Of a stretch of DNA of 64,000 nucleotides, positions 15,769-25,326 are shown one piece after another. Numbering within the stretch: position 1 is the first letter of the stretch; each line of letters starts with the position of its first letter. The position numbers and the translations under genes are program-made. This stretch comes from Roseiflexus castenholzii DSM 13941. Its GTDB lineage: Bacteria; Chloroflexota; Chloroflexia; Chloroflexales; Roseiflexaceae. A model generated the notes under the pieces. The model had not been told where the DNA came from. It saw only the letters and a program-made list of their open reading frames with translations, and did no database searches. The stretch is taken from NCBI RefSeq assembly GCF_000017805.1, contig NC_009767.1, forward strand, positions 558,001 through 622,000, given 5' to 3'.

Positions 15769-18255
15769 ATGACGAATGTTCAACATTCTTCCTGGCGCAG
15801 ATATCTGGGGCTGGCGCTGGTGACGGCGAGCATTCTGGCGTTGCAGGTGACGTTCACCCGCATCTTTTCGATCATGATCTGGCACCACTTTACCTACCTG
15901 ATCATCGGAGTAGCGTTGCTCGGCGGCGGCGCGTCCGGCACATTCCTGGCGGTGCGCGCGTGGGATGCGGATACTCTCAAGCGTCGGCTGGGGAAACTTG
16001 TTGTTGCGTATAGCCTGATGGTGCTGATCAATCTGGCGATCATCGGCAGCATCGCCATTGATCCGTTGCGCGGCGGTCAGATCGCGCACACCCTCATCGG
16101 TCTGGCGGTATATTTCGTCGGACTCTTCACAACGTTCTTCCTCGGCGGACTGATCGTTTCCGGCGTGTTCACCTTGTGGCACCGGGAGGCGCACCGGCTC
16201 TACTTTGCCGACATGCTGGGCGCCAGTGTGGCGACGCTGGCGATTGTGTGGGTCATTCAGATGATCGGCGGTCCCGCAACGATTGTGCTGACGGCGCTGC
16301 TCACATTGGCGGGCAGTGCGTTGTTTGGTGTTGCGTCGGGACGGCGCTGGCGCATTGGCGCTGCCATTCTCGGCATCGGGCAGGCGGCGCTGATCGGATG
16401 GCTTCTGATCGGTGCGTCGCTGCACCTGCCTGTGCCCGGCTCGAAAGAACTTGGGTGGGCGCAGCAGCAGTTCAACACGTACCCGGAGTACACGCGCTGG
16501 AATCCGGTGGGGCGCGTGGATGTATTGCCAACCATTCAGGTAAAGGAACCGATGATTGTCGGCGGCATCAGCAAGGTCTATCTGGCGAGCGACGCGTTTC
16601 AGCGCGCGCCATTGTACGACCTGAAACTGGTGACCCTCGATGGCACGTCGATGACCGGCATGTACCGGTTCGACGGAACGGACGAGGACCTGAAGCGCTT
16701 CCGCTTCCTCGATCACGCGATCATCAGCGCGCCGTACCACATGGGTTTGAAGCACGACACTGCGTTGAAGATCGGGATCGGCGGCGGTCTCGACATTCTG
16801 CTGGCGCGATTGTATGGGGCGCAACAGATTACCGCGATTGAGTTGAATGCCGATGTCGTGAAGTTGCTGGAAGGACCGTACCGCGAGTTCAGCGGTAATC
16901 TCGCCGGCCATCCCTCTACCCGGATTGTTGTTGCCGAGGGGCGTAGTTTCCTGACGCGCGATGCCACAACCTATGATCTCATCCAGGGCATTGGGCTTGA
17001 TAATCTGGTGGCGCTCTCTGGCAGCGCATATGTTCTGTCGGAGTCGTACATTTACACGGTTGATTCGTTCACCCTGATTCTGAACCGGCTCAACCCGAAG
17101 GGAGTTTTTGCCTGGACGCGCAACGTCGATCAGCCGCCGCGCGAAATGCTGCGGATCACGGCACTGGCTGCCGAGGCGTTGCGTCGTCGCGGCGTCGCCG
17201 ATCCTGCGTCGCACATTGCCATCGTCGCCAACGACACCAATACTCAGGCGACGCTGCTGGTGTCGCCGTCGCCGTTCTCCCCAGAGGCCATTGAGCGGCT
17301 GCGGGCATGGGCGGAATCCAATGCGTTCGCCGTGCTGCACGATCCGTTACAGCGGCTCGATACCGTGTATGCGGAGTATCTGCATGCGCCGGATGCGCGC
17401 GCTTTCGAGGAGGCGTATCCGTTCAACATCTTCCCGGTAACGGATGATAATCCGTTCTTTTACAATTATTTCAAGTGGCAAAATCTAACCTTCGACCAGG
17501 CGTTCACCGGCAAACTCAACCGCTTCCCGATTGGGAATCTGATCCTGATCGTTATGTCCGGCTTTTCGCTGGCAAGCGCAGCCACGTTTATCGTTGCACC
17601 GTTGTGGCGTCACAACCGACGCGGCTTGCGGTTGCCAATGGCGCGCCCGATGTTGATTTACTTCAGCGCTCTGGGCATTGGCTACATTTTCGTGCAGATC
17701 GTGCTGATCCAGCGCTTCACGCTCTTCATCGGCTATCCCACAAGCGCGATTACGACAACGATCTTCAGTATGCTCCTTTTTTCGGCAGTGGGAAGCCTGC
17801 TCAGCCGTCGTCTGATCGATAGATCCGCCCATCTTCGGATAGCGTTGGCGGCAATTGTTTTGGCGATTGGTGTGTATATTGTTGCGCTACCGCCGCTGTT
17901 TCAGGCGTTGCTGCACCTGCCGGACGCCGCGCGCATAGCGTTGAGCGTCCTGATCATTGCGCCGCTTGCGTTGCTCATGGGCATGCCGTTCCCCACCGGT
18001 TTGCGGCAACTTGGCGCGCATGGCGCCGAATTGGTGCCGTGGGCATGGGGAATGAACGGGGTCTTTTCGGTGGTCGGCTCGACGCTGGTGATTATCATCA
18101 GCATGGCCAGCACCTTTACTGTCGCAATGGCATGCGCGGCGTTGTTCTACGGAGTCGCTGCCATTGTTGCTGCGAGGCTCTACCGTCGGGTGGAGGTGCG
18201 GTTGCCTGGAGTTGCGGGGGCGCCGGTGGATGTGGTGGAGGGGGTCAGGGGGTAG
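15769..18255 (+). CDS. Membrane-embedded spermidine synthase-like protein
   Basis: 828 residues. The N-terminal part has about seven membrane segments (LALVTASILALQVTFTRIFSI onward). A soluble middle part (about 215-550) carries a Rossmann methyltransferase/aminopropyltransferase fold with a SAM-type loop IGIGGGLDILLA, followed by AIELNADVV and the family's DLIQGIGLDNL. A C-terminal membrane block (about 590-810) includes MGMPFPTGLRQL. This architecture is known in many bacteria as spermidine synthase-like, but the substrate is unproven. It is flanked by glycan genes without polyamine genes. The start follows AGAGGGAGACC. Confidence 0.75.
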   Translation: MTNVQHSSWRRYLGLALVTASILALQVTFTRIFSIMIWHHFTYLIIGVALLGGGASGTFLAVRAWDADTLKRRLGKLVVAYSLMVLINLAIIGSIAIDPLRGGQIAHTLIGLAVYFVGLFTTFFLGGLIVSGVFTLWHREAHRLYFADMLGASVATLAIVWVIQMIGGPATIVLTALLTLAGSALFGVASGRRWRIGAAILGIGQAALIGWLLIGASLHLPVPGSKELGWAQQQFNTYPEYTRWNPVGRVDVLPTIQVKEPMIVGGISKVYLASDAFQRAPLYDLKLVTLDGTSMTGMYRFDGTDEDLKRFRFLDHAIISAPYHMGLKHDTALKIGIGGGLDILLARLYGAQQITAIELNADVVKLLEGPYREFSGNLAGHPSTRIVVAEGRSFLTRDATTYDLIQGIGLDNLVALSGSAYVLSESYIYTVDSFTLILNRLNPKGVFAWTRNVDQPPREMLRITALAAEALRRRGVADPASHIAIVANDTNTQATLLVSPSPFSPEAIERLRAWAESNAFAVLHDPLQRLDTVYAEYLHAPDARAFEEAYPFNIFPVTDDNPFFYNYFKWQNLTFDQAFTGKLNRFPIGNLILIVMSGFSLASAATFIVAPLWRHNRRGLRLPMARPMLIYFSALGIGYIFVQIVLIQRFTLFIGYPTSAITTTIFSMLLFSAVGSLLSRRLIDRSAHLRIALAAIVLAIGVYIVALPPLFQALLHLPDAARIALSVLIIAPLALLMGMPFPTGLRQLGAHGAELVPWAWGMNGVFSVVGSTLVIIISMASTFTVAMACAALFYGVAAIVAARLYRRVEVRLPGVAGAPVDVVEGVRG

Positions 18256-18516
18256 GAGAACCGAAAACTGAGAACTGAGCACCGAGAACCCTGTCGCCCC
18301 GTCGTGACTGTTACTACTCGCGTTCTGCGTCTGACCCTGGCGACTCGTCGGGCAGGGTGAAGAACAGGAGTATGCCCGTCGTCCAGTGGTGAAAGTCCAC
18401 AGGCGTTGCGGTGCAACGCCTCTACCTGTAACCTTCCCACCTTCACCCCTCAACCCCCAACCCCTCCCACCTCTCGCCTCGCCCCTCTCGCCTCGCCCCT
18501 CTCGCCTCAAATATGT
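18256..18516. repeat. Two heptamer arrays after the spermidine synthase-like gene
   Basis: Immediately after the stop are GAGAACY-type 7-bp repeats (about 18258-18292). At about 18465-18516 there is a CTCGCCT/CCTCTCG array, the reverse complement of GAGAGGC. Between them the sequence has no recognised gene or site. Confidence 0.75.
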
Positions 18517-18687
18517 CACCTCTGTAACCTGCGTTCAACCATCCTGTCAGCAGACATTCACGGCGCGCGATTATGCTGATGATGCAGTATCAGTTCAGCG
18601 CGGTCCGTGCAGGGGACCCTCGCGGCGGCAGACCCCGCGACCCCCGATGCCACGAGCGTGCTGCCCACGTGGGAGGAAGAACGTTCT

Positions 18688-20418
18688 ATGTCGGAGCATG
18701 AGACGAACGCAACGAACGGGAAGCACATTGCGCCCGGCGACAAGAAGCAGGGCATCAAACTGGTCGCCCCCGCCCGCGCCGACGAGCGCGCCGGTGAAAT
18801 CAAGTTTGTGGACATGCCGCGCGAAAAGCATCCGCGGCTCGACGTGCTGGTGCTCAATCCGCCCTCGCCCGATGGCGACCTGTTCCTGCGTGATATTGCG
18901 CGCGTCGGGCGCCGCACCCGCGACGGCATCATCTGGCCCCAAACGGCGCTGGCGCAGATCGGCGCCGTCGTACAGCAAGCGGGCTACACCGTGGATGTGG
19001 TCGATGCTATCGGACTCGAAATGTCGTGGGAAGAGTTCGAGCGCTACATGTACAAACAGAAGCCGCGCTACATGATCATCCACGCCACTGCGCCGACGCT
19101 CACCAACGACATGCGCACCACTTTCATCGGTAAGGCGGTCGGCGCCATCACCATGGCAATCGGTACGCACGTGACGCCCATGAGCCGCGAGACTCTCGAA
19201 TCGTACCCGACGCTCGACATCGTGGTGCGTGGCGAGCCGGAAATGACCATTCTCGATGTCATTCAGACGATCGACCGCCAGGTGGAACTCGAACATGCGA
19301 CCGAGACCGTGCCGGTCGGCAACCCGGACCTGACGTCGCCCTGGCGCAAGTTGCCGTTCCCGGACGCATCGTATCTGACGACGCGCGGACGCTTCCTGGG
19401 GGTGTATCCGCAGGTCATTGCGCGCGCGCTGCGCGAAACACGCGGCATCGCCTTCCGCAACGAGCACGGCGAAGTCCAGATCAATCCTGACCGTCCGTTC
19501 ATCGAAAACCTGGACAGCCTGCCGCTGCCGTTGCACCACATGCTGCCCTGGAAGAAATACAAGGTGCCAATCGTTGGCGGACCGTACACGTTTGTGTTGA
19601 CGAGTCGCGGATGCCCGGCGGGTTGTCGTTACTGTATCAAGCATGTGACCTACCAGGCAAGCGTGCGCCACCGCAGCCCGCAGCATGTGCTCGAAGAGAT
19701 GTACATGCTCAAAGAGATGGGCATGCACCACATCCATTTCGAGGCCGACCTGTTTACCGTCAAGAAAGAGTTCGTCTACGATCTGTGCAATGCCATCATC
19801 AAGGACGGCATCAAACTTCAGTGGTCGTGCAACAGCCGGGTGGACTTTGTGGACGCCGAGGAACTGGCGCTGATGAAGAAAGCTGGCTGCTTCATGATCG
19901 CCTGGGGTCTGGAGAGCGGCAGCGAAGCAGTGCTGAAGCGCGCCCGCAAGGGTACGACGGTCAAGCGTATTGAAGAAACGATCACTGCCAGCCGCAAGGT
20001 CGGAATCAAGAATTGGGGCTATTTCATCATCGGGCTGCCGGGCGAGACGGTCGAGACCATCCAGCAGACGATTGCGCTGTCGAAGCGGTTGCCGCTGGAC
20101 ATCGCCCTGTTCCACATCGCCACGCCGTACCCCGGCACTCCCTTCTACTACGAAGCGGTCGAGAACGGCTGGATTCAGATGGATCGCTGGGAAGATTACG
20201 ACATGTACAACCACACGGTGCTGAACTATCCGCACCTGAGTTCGAAGGACCTGGAGTACTGGGCGAAGCGCGCCGCGCGCGAATGGTCGTTGCGCCCCGG
20301 TCCGATCATGACCTTCCTCAAGGCGGCGAGCAACCGCGAGACGCTTGGGCACCTGTGGAAGATCGGGACGAACCACATCCGCTGGATGAGCGGCAGCCTG
20401 ACGGGGAGCGGGGCGTAG
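18688..20418 (+). CDS. B12-binding-type radical SAM protein, BchE-like
   Basis: 576 residues from the ATG at 18688 (GGGAGGAAGA upstream); the frame is open further 5' but that part is not protein-like. The N-terminal 200 residues match the cobalamin-binding Rossmann layout (LDVLVLNPPSPDGDLFLRD, YMIIHATAPTLTNDM, VRGEPEMT), although the DxHxxG base-off motif is not seen. The [4Fe-4S] motif CPAGCRYC places cysteines at 309, 313 and 316. Later radical SAM motifs AWGLESGSE and YFIIGLPGET are present. The overall form recalls the oxygen-independent Mg-protoporphyrin ester cyclase BchE of green phototrophs. However, no bch gene lies nearby and radical SAM methylases are possible. Confidence 0.75.
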   Translation: MSEHETNATNGKHIAPGDKKQGIKLVAPARADERAGEIKFVDMPREKHPRLDVLVLNPPSPDGDLFLRDIARVGRRTRDGIIWPQTALAQIGAVVQQAGYTVDVVDAIGLEMSWEEFERYMYKQKPRYMIIHATAPTLTNDMRTTFIGKAVGAITMAIGTHVTPMSRETLESYPTLDIVVRGEPEMTILDVIQTIDRQVELEHATETVPVGNPDLTSPWRKLPFPDASYLTTRGRFLGVYPQVIARALRETRGIAFRNEHGEVQINPDRPFIENLDSLPLPLHHMLPWKKYKVPIVGGPYTFVLTSRGCPAGCRYCIKHVTYQASVRHRSPQHVLEEMYMLKEMGMHHIHFEADLFTVKKEFVYDLCNAIIKDGIKLQWSCNSRVDFVDAEELALMKKAGCFMIAWGLESGSEAVLKRARKGTTVKRIEETITASRKVGIKNWGYFIIGLPGETVETIQQTIALSKRLPLDIALFHIATPYPGTPFYYEAVENGWIQMDRWEDYDMYNHTVLNYPHLSSKDLEYWAKRAAREWSLRPGPIMTFLKAASNRETLGHLWKIGTNHIRWMSGSLTGSGA

Positions 20419-20447
20419 GCGTCAAGAATCTGGCAGATGTCGATGAG

Positions 20448-20486
20448 CGTGGCGTGGAGTAGAGCATTCTCCACGCCACGTTTTTT
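20448..20486 (+). terminator. Rho-independent terminator after the radical SAM gene
   Basis: CGTGGCGTGGAG pairs perfectly with CTCCACGCCACG (12 bp, 9-nt loop) and is followed by TTTTTT. It lies 30 bp after the stop. This is the clearest intrinsic terminator in the window. Confidence 0.9.
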
Positions 20487-20521
20487 GATTTCGCGTCCAG
20501 GCACGAACGTCCTTGATGTGA

Positions 20522-20822
20522 CACCAATTCCCTGTGACCATCCGGCATGGTCACCCCGAGCAGTGCGAGGGGTCGTGCGCGACCCGCTCAGATTCCTCGC
20601 GGCGCTCGGCATGACCCGTCGCGGCGCTCGGCATGACCCGTCGCGGCGCTCGGCATGACCCGTCGCGGCGCTCGGCATGACCCGTCGCGGCGCTCGGCAT
20701 GACCCGTCGCGGCGCTCGGCATGACCCGTCGCGGCGCTCGGCATGACCCGTCGCGGCGCTCGGCATGACCCGTCGCGGCGCTCAGCATGACAAGCATGCG
20801 GCATCGTCAATCGTCATTGGTA
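20522..20822 (-). repeat. MITE-like element, copy E3, nine internal units
   Basis: Begins CACCAATTCC and ends GTCATTGGTA. It holds nine near-identical 22-bp units (core CGGCGCTCGGCATGACC) in tandem. It is flanked by TGA on both sides (20519-20521 and 20823-20825), a perfect 3-bp target duplication. Confidence 0.85.
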
Positions 20823-21058
20823 TGACTCCTCAGCGCCGTCTCTGCGACTTGCAGGATTGTCATTTTTCAGCGCCTGGGAACTTCATCATCACTTCATAGG
20901 GATGCTTGATGATCCGGTACAGGTGAAGAGAACGCCGCTATGTGGAACAAATATCGCCGGCGCACATACTATCCCTCGTATCATGAACAGGTTGTGAGGT
21001 CCTTGCGTACACGGTGAGCCATATCAGCAGTGTACCGTATAACAAAGGTCCAGAGTTG

Positions 21059-22228
21059 ATGACAACACACGCAACCGCAGGCGTCATCCCGCAGACCAGC
21101 GCTGCTGCGCAAACGGCAACGCTCAGTCGTATCACCGCCATCGATGCGCTGCGCGGCGTGGCGCTGACGCTCATGGCGCTGACCCATGCCGCCTTTTTCA
21201 TCGGTGTTGGGATGCAGGCGGAGTCGTATGGCGGGCAGCCAGTTTCTCTGCAAAGCCCGCCCTACTGGCTCTCCGGGTTGCTTACCACGCTGGCGTCGCC
21301 GATCTTCTTCTGCCTGGCAGGCGTCAGCCTGGCGCTGCTCGAACAGTCGCGCGTGCGCAAAGGCGCGTCGAGTTGGAGTGTCAGTCGCTTTATTCTGGCG
21401 CGGGCAGGCGTCATTATGGCGCTCGATCTGACGATCTGCGCCTGGTTGTGGATGGGGAAGATGCCGTACATCCACGTGCTGACGGCGATGGGGCTGGCGA
21501 TGATCGTCCTTGCCGGGCTGCGCCTGCTGCCGACGCGCGTGATCCTGGCGGCAGCCATCGTAACGCTGTTAGCGTATCAGGGGATTCTCGAAGTTCTGCG
21601 CCCTCAACTCGAAGCAGGCGCGCCGCAGAGCATGGCGCAGGCGCTCTTCCTGACGTACAGTTACGAGACATTGTTGCCGGTCGGATTCCCGTTACTGGGA
21701 TGGGGTCCGGTCATGTGGCTGGGATTTGTGCTGGGGAGGAATCTGAGCCATCCGCTGTTGCGACAGCCGCGCACCTGGGTGGGAATCGGAGCGGGGTTGT
21801 TGGCGCTATGGCTGGCGCTACGGTTGATCGGCGGCTATGGCGATCTGGGGGCATACCGCGCCGGCGATCCCTGGCCGTATTTCCTGGTGATGAGCAAAGC
21901 GCCGCCGAGCCTCAGTTATCTGGCGTTCAAATTGGGAATTGCGGCGTTGATCTTCGCTGTGCTGATCGCCTTCCCAAAGGGAATTGAAACCGGTCTGTTG
22001 CGCGTGCTGACCCTGATCGGGCAAACGTCGCTCTTCTTTTATGTAATGCATATCGTTGTGTACCACCTGCTGGCACAGGCGTTCTTCGCTATCAATGCGC
22101 CTGCGTTGCCGGGCATTATCTACGGTTATACGATCTGGCTGGCGGGGATGGTTCCGCTCGTCTGGCTCTGTTCACGCTATCGTGTGGAACGAAAGAAGCG
22201 CCCGGAGAGCGTGTTGCGGTATTTGTAG
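21059..22228 (+). CDS. HGSNAT/DUF1624-like membrane acyltransferase
   Basis: 389 residues from the ATG at 21059; an in-frame GTG at 21014 is an alternative start. About ten membrane segments. The N-terminal signature ITAIDALRGVALTLMALTHA matches the heparan-alpha-glucosaminide N-acetyltransferase-like group (DUF1624), with SPIFFCLAGVSLAL in the third segment and a late LFFYVMHIVVYHL segment. Relatives move acyl groups across or at the membrane to sugars. Placed within the glycan region, a role in acylating surface polysaccharide is inferred. Confidence 0.75.
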   Translation: MTTHATAGVIPQTSAAAQTATLSRITAIDALRGVALTLMALTHAAFFIGVGMQAESYGGQPVSLQSPPYWLSGLLTTLASPIFFCLAGVSLALLEQSRVRKGASSWSVSRFILARAGVIMALDLTICAWLWMGKMPYIHVLTAMGLAMIVLAGLRLLPTRVILAAAIVTLLAYQGILEVLRPQLEAGAPQSMAQALFLTYSYETLLPVGFPLLGWGPVMWLGFVLGRNLSHPLLRQPRTWVGIGAGLLALWLALRLIGGYGDLGAYRAGDPWPYFLVMSKAPPSLSYLAFKLGIAALIFAVLIAFPKGIETGLLRVLTLIGQTSLFFYVMHIVVYHLLAQAFFAINAPALPGIIYGYTIWLAGMVPLVWLCSRYRVERKKRPESVLRYL

Positions 22229-22485
22229 CGCAATCCGAATAGGCGCAGATTCGCGCGAAAGGAGCGTACCTTTCTTTTTGTATGCGCAGAAGAGCGGCAA
22301 TCGCTTGAAGATAAAAACGACACTGTTTGAGGAATGCGTTAAGCCAAAACGTGATGCATGCGTGCGCGCCGGGGCGAGCGAAGATGTGTTTCGCCGCCGT
22401 CGGGCGTGGGTAAGAGAAATGGATATGCGCTGAGGCGAGCGCGCAACAGGCGCATCGGTTCTACAGCATCGGAAAGGGGTAGACT
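22229..22485. other. Short gap, no gene seen
   Basis: 257 bp. The only local structure noticed is AAAGG…CCTTT followed by CTTTTTG at about 22258-22283, a weak terminator-like hairpin. Confidence 0.4.
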
Positions 22486-23670
22486 ATGCGTTTGCTCGTT
22501 GTGGCAACCAATACAACACCGCCGAGTCTTAGTGCAGAGGTGCGCGCCGGTCGGCATCAGCGCGTCGATTATCTGGATCTGGCGCAGCGTTTTGGCACAG
22601 TGCATCACGACTACAACGCGCTCCGTCCCAACTGGCTGGCGCGACGGTTCGAGGATCTGTTCCGCTTTGATGTACGTCAGGCGATGGCAGTGGCGCGCCT
22701 TGCAAAACGCGGCGGCTACGATGTGGTAGTAAGCCTCTCGGAGCGCGTCGGTATCCCGCTGGCGCTCATGCTTGACCGGCGCATCCGCCACGTGGTCATC
22801 TTCCATCACGGCATGTCCCCCCAGAAGCTGCGCCTGATCAGGGCGCTGAAGTTACAGCGACGCTGGGATGTTATCGCAGCGATCAGTCGCGCTGAGGCTG
22901 AAGGAATGCGAGTGGCGCTTGGGCTTGACGACCAGCGCGTGGTTGCGTTGCACACGCCGGTCGATGTCGCTTTCTACAAGCCCTCACGTCCGTCAACCGG
23001 TGGTGAAGCGTTCATCCAGAGTCTGGGTCTGTCGCACCGCGACTATCCGACGCTCATCCGCGCAATGCGGCGACTGCCGCACATTCCCTGCCATTTGCGC
23101 GTGGGCAGCACGTGGGTGACGCGGCGTGGCGGACATGAGAGCGAGCGATTGCCGCCGAACGTTTCTCTGCAACCGTTTGTCCACCCCAGTATCCTGCGGC
23201 AGTGTTACGAGGAGAGCCGGTTTATCATCGTCCCCATTCGGGCATCGACGCAGTGGAGCGCGGGATGCACCTCGGTCCAGGCGGCACAGGCAATGGGGAA
23301 GCCGGTTGTGGCAACCCGTCGTCCTGGATTGAGCGAATATCTCATCGATGGTGAGACCGGTGTGCTCGTTGAGCCTGGCGATGACCAGGGGATGGCGGAG
23401 ACGATTGAGACGTTGTGGAACGATCCGCAGCGCGTTGTTCGAATGGGGCGCAGAGCGCGCGAGTGGATGGCAAGCAACCATTCGCTCGATCAGTGGCTCG
23501 ACCGCGTGGAGGCGCTGATTCAGCGGGCAATTTGTTCCACTGCCCGACACTGGACGAATGGATCGTTCCTGGCAAGTGTGTGTGCCATCTGTTTGTCGCC
23601 GGCATGGGGAACATGTCTCCGTGCCATGGGAGAGACCCTCTCCGCTCTGACAAGCGTGATAGCCGCCTAG
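22486..23670 (+). CDS. GT4-type glycosyltransferase
   Basis: 394 residues, GT-B fold. The N-terminal domain is short (MRLLVVATNTTPPSLSAEVRAG). The C-terminal donor domain has VSLQPFVHPSILRQCYEESRFIIVP and GKPVVATRRPGLSEYLIDGETGVLVEPGD, where the usual E-x7-E is reduced to one clear Glu (SEY). The end adds about 45 residues (from RAICSTARHW) that look like read-through into non-family sequence. Substrate unknown. Confidence 0.8.
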   Translation: MRLLVVATNTTPPSLSAEVRAGRHQRVDYLDLAQRFGTVHHDYNALRPNWLARRFEDLFRFDVRQAMAVARLAKRGGYDVVVSLSERVGIPLALMLDRRIRHVVIFHHGMSPQKLRLIRALKLQRRWDVIAAISRAEAEGMRVALGLDDQRVVALHTPVDVAFYKPSRPSTGGEAFIQSLGLSHRDYPTLIRAMRRLPHIPCHLRVGSTWVTRRGGHESERLPPNVSLQPFVHPSILRQCYEESRFIIVPIRASTQWSAGCTSVQAAQAMGKPVVATRRPGLSEYLIDGETGVLVEPGDDQGMAETIETLWNDPQRVVRMGRRAREWMASNHSLDQWLDRVEALIQRAICSTARHWTNGSFLASVCAICLSPAWGTCLRAMGETLSALTSVIAA

Positions 23671-23843
23671 TCGCCGCGAGGACAGGGAACGGATACCGTT
23701 CCAGGGCAGCGCAAATCCTCCCGGTTGCAGAATTGTCAGAATTTGCGCGTGCAACGCTTCATCACGGCGTCATCGGTGCAGGCGATGATAGGTATGGCTG
23801 AGTCCAGGCATAGGTCCGCGATGTGCGGAGCGGAGATTGTTAC

Positions 23844-25310
23844 GTGAACCATCTTGCCACAACCGTCCTGCGCAATTCCGCCTTTGGTATGGCGTCGCAC
23901 ATTGCGATGAAACTGCTTTCGTTCACCTTCTCGGTGCTGATCATTCGCAACCTTGGAGCGACCGATTTCGGGCAGTACGCCGCTGTGCTCGGATTTGGCA
24001 GCGTCTTCCTGTTCATTGCCGACCTGGGACTCAGCCCGTACACGGTGCGCGAAGTGGCGCGCCTGCGCGATCAAACCGACGGAAAGGAGCGCATTCAGGC
24101 GCTCTATGCCGATGTGTTGATCCTGCGCCTGATCCTGTCGGTGATCGCCGGCATTCTGGTGGTCAGCGCCGCGATCCTGACGGGGCGACCGCTCTTGATG
24201 ATTGGCGCAATTGCGATTAACTCGCTCACCGTGCTGATCTACGCCGTCCACGGTAGTTCCGAAGCAGTATTGTCGGGGTATGAACGGCTCGATCTGGTAT
24301 CGGGCATGCAGGTTGTCAATCAACTGGCGTTCGTGACAATCGGCGGGCTGGCGCTCTGGTTGGGGTTTGGCTACTATGGCCTGATCGTCGCCACGATGAT
24401 CGGCGTCACGCTGATGACGGCGCTGGTGGTGCGCGCCGTTCTGCGCCTTGGCGTTCGCCCCGGTCGCATCACCTGGCGGCGCTGGCTGCCGCTGCTGCGC
24501 GCCGCGCTTCCATTTGGCATTATTGGTCTGACGCTCGGCATTTCGTACCGCTTCGACACGGTGCTGCTCAATATCTACGGCGGTGATGCTGTCACCGGGC
24601 ATTACAACGCGGCATATAACCTGATCTTCTCGCTGGTGACGCTGTCGAATGTGCTCAATACTGCGCTGTATCCGTCGCTGTCGCGGCAGTCGATAACGGC
24701 GCCGGAGACGTTGCCGCTGGTGTACGAACGGGTGTTGCGCTATCTGATGTTGGTGGCATTGCCCATCGCCGTCGGCGGTTTTATTGTCGCTGCGCCGTTG
24801 ATCGGGCTGCTGTTCGGCGCCGATTATGCGCCCGCAGCGCCGTTGTTTGCCATCCTGATCTGGGTGTTGCCGTTGATGTTCCTGTCGGAATTTCTCGGCT
24901 ATGTGGTTGTCATCGCCGGGCGCGAGGCGCTGGTGGCGCGGTCGATCATTGTCAGCAGCAGTATCAACGTTGTCGCCAACCTGATCTTTATTCCAATCTA
25001 TGGCGTGCTTGCGGCGGCTGTGATTACAGTTATCACCGAGGCAGTGCTGGTTATTCAGTATGTCTGGTTGGTGCGTGACTTGCTGGGTCGAATGCAGTGG
25101 GGCGCCCTTCTCCGCGTCGCACTGGCAGTTGTGGCAATGGCAGCGCTGGTCTATCTGGCGCGCAGCCTTCCGGTGCTGGCGACAGTTGCCCTTGGCGGTG
25201 CGCTGTATGGCGGGTTGTTGCTGGCGATGCGCGTTGTTGGACCGGACGAGGCGGCGTTTGTGCGAGGAGTCCTTACGGCGCGACGCGCGTCGGCGGGAGG
25301 TCATTCCTGA
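23844..25310 (+). CDS. Wzx-like polysaccharide flippase (MOP superfamily)
   Basis: 488 residues and about 12-14 hydrophobic segments. It begins with VLRNSAFGMASHIAMKLLSFTFSVLIIRNLGATDFGQYA (split here as VLRNSAFGMASHIAMK and onward), the classic PST/Wzx start. Such proteins flip lipid-linked oligosaccharides across the membrane. I prefer the GTG at 23844, which has GGAG 8 nt upstream, over the GTG at 23823. A GT4 gene follows after 16 bp, so the two are probably co-transcribed. Confidence 0.85.
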   Translation: MNHLATTVLRNSAFGMASHIAMKLLSFTFSVLIIRNLGATDFGQYAAVLGFGSVFLFIADLGLSPYTVREVARLRDQTDGKERIQALYADVLILRLILSVIAGILVVSAAILTGRPLLMIGAIAINSLTVLIYAVHGSSEAVLSGYERLDLVSGMQVVNQLAFVTIGGLALWLGFGYYGLIVATMIGVTLMTALVVRAVLRLGVRPGRITWRRWLPLLRAALPFGIIGLTLGISYRFDTVLLNIYGGDAVTGHYNAAYNLIFSLVTLSNVLNTALYPSLSRQSITAPETLPLVYERVLRYLMLVALPIAVGGFIVAAPLIGLLFGADYAPAAPLFAILIWVLPLMFLSEFLGYVVVIAGREALVARSIIVSSSINVVANLIFIPIYGVLAAAVITVITEAVLVIQYVWLVRDLLGRMQWGALLRVALAVVAMAALVYLARSLPVLATVALGGALYGGLLLAMRVVGPDEAAFVRGVLTARRASAGGHS

Positions 25311-25326
25311 GTCGCTGGGGAAAGAC

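Noticed and set aside
15745..17340. 531-codon minus-strand frame opposite the spermidine synthase-like gene
   Set aside because: Same antisense-shadow composition; the plus strand carries membrane segments and the SAM motif.
18595..20376. 593-codon minus-strand frame opposite the radical SAM gene
   Set aside because: Antisense shadow; the plus strand has the CxxxCxxC motif and a terminator.
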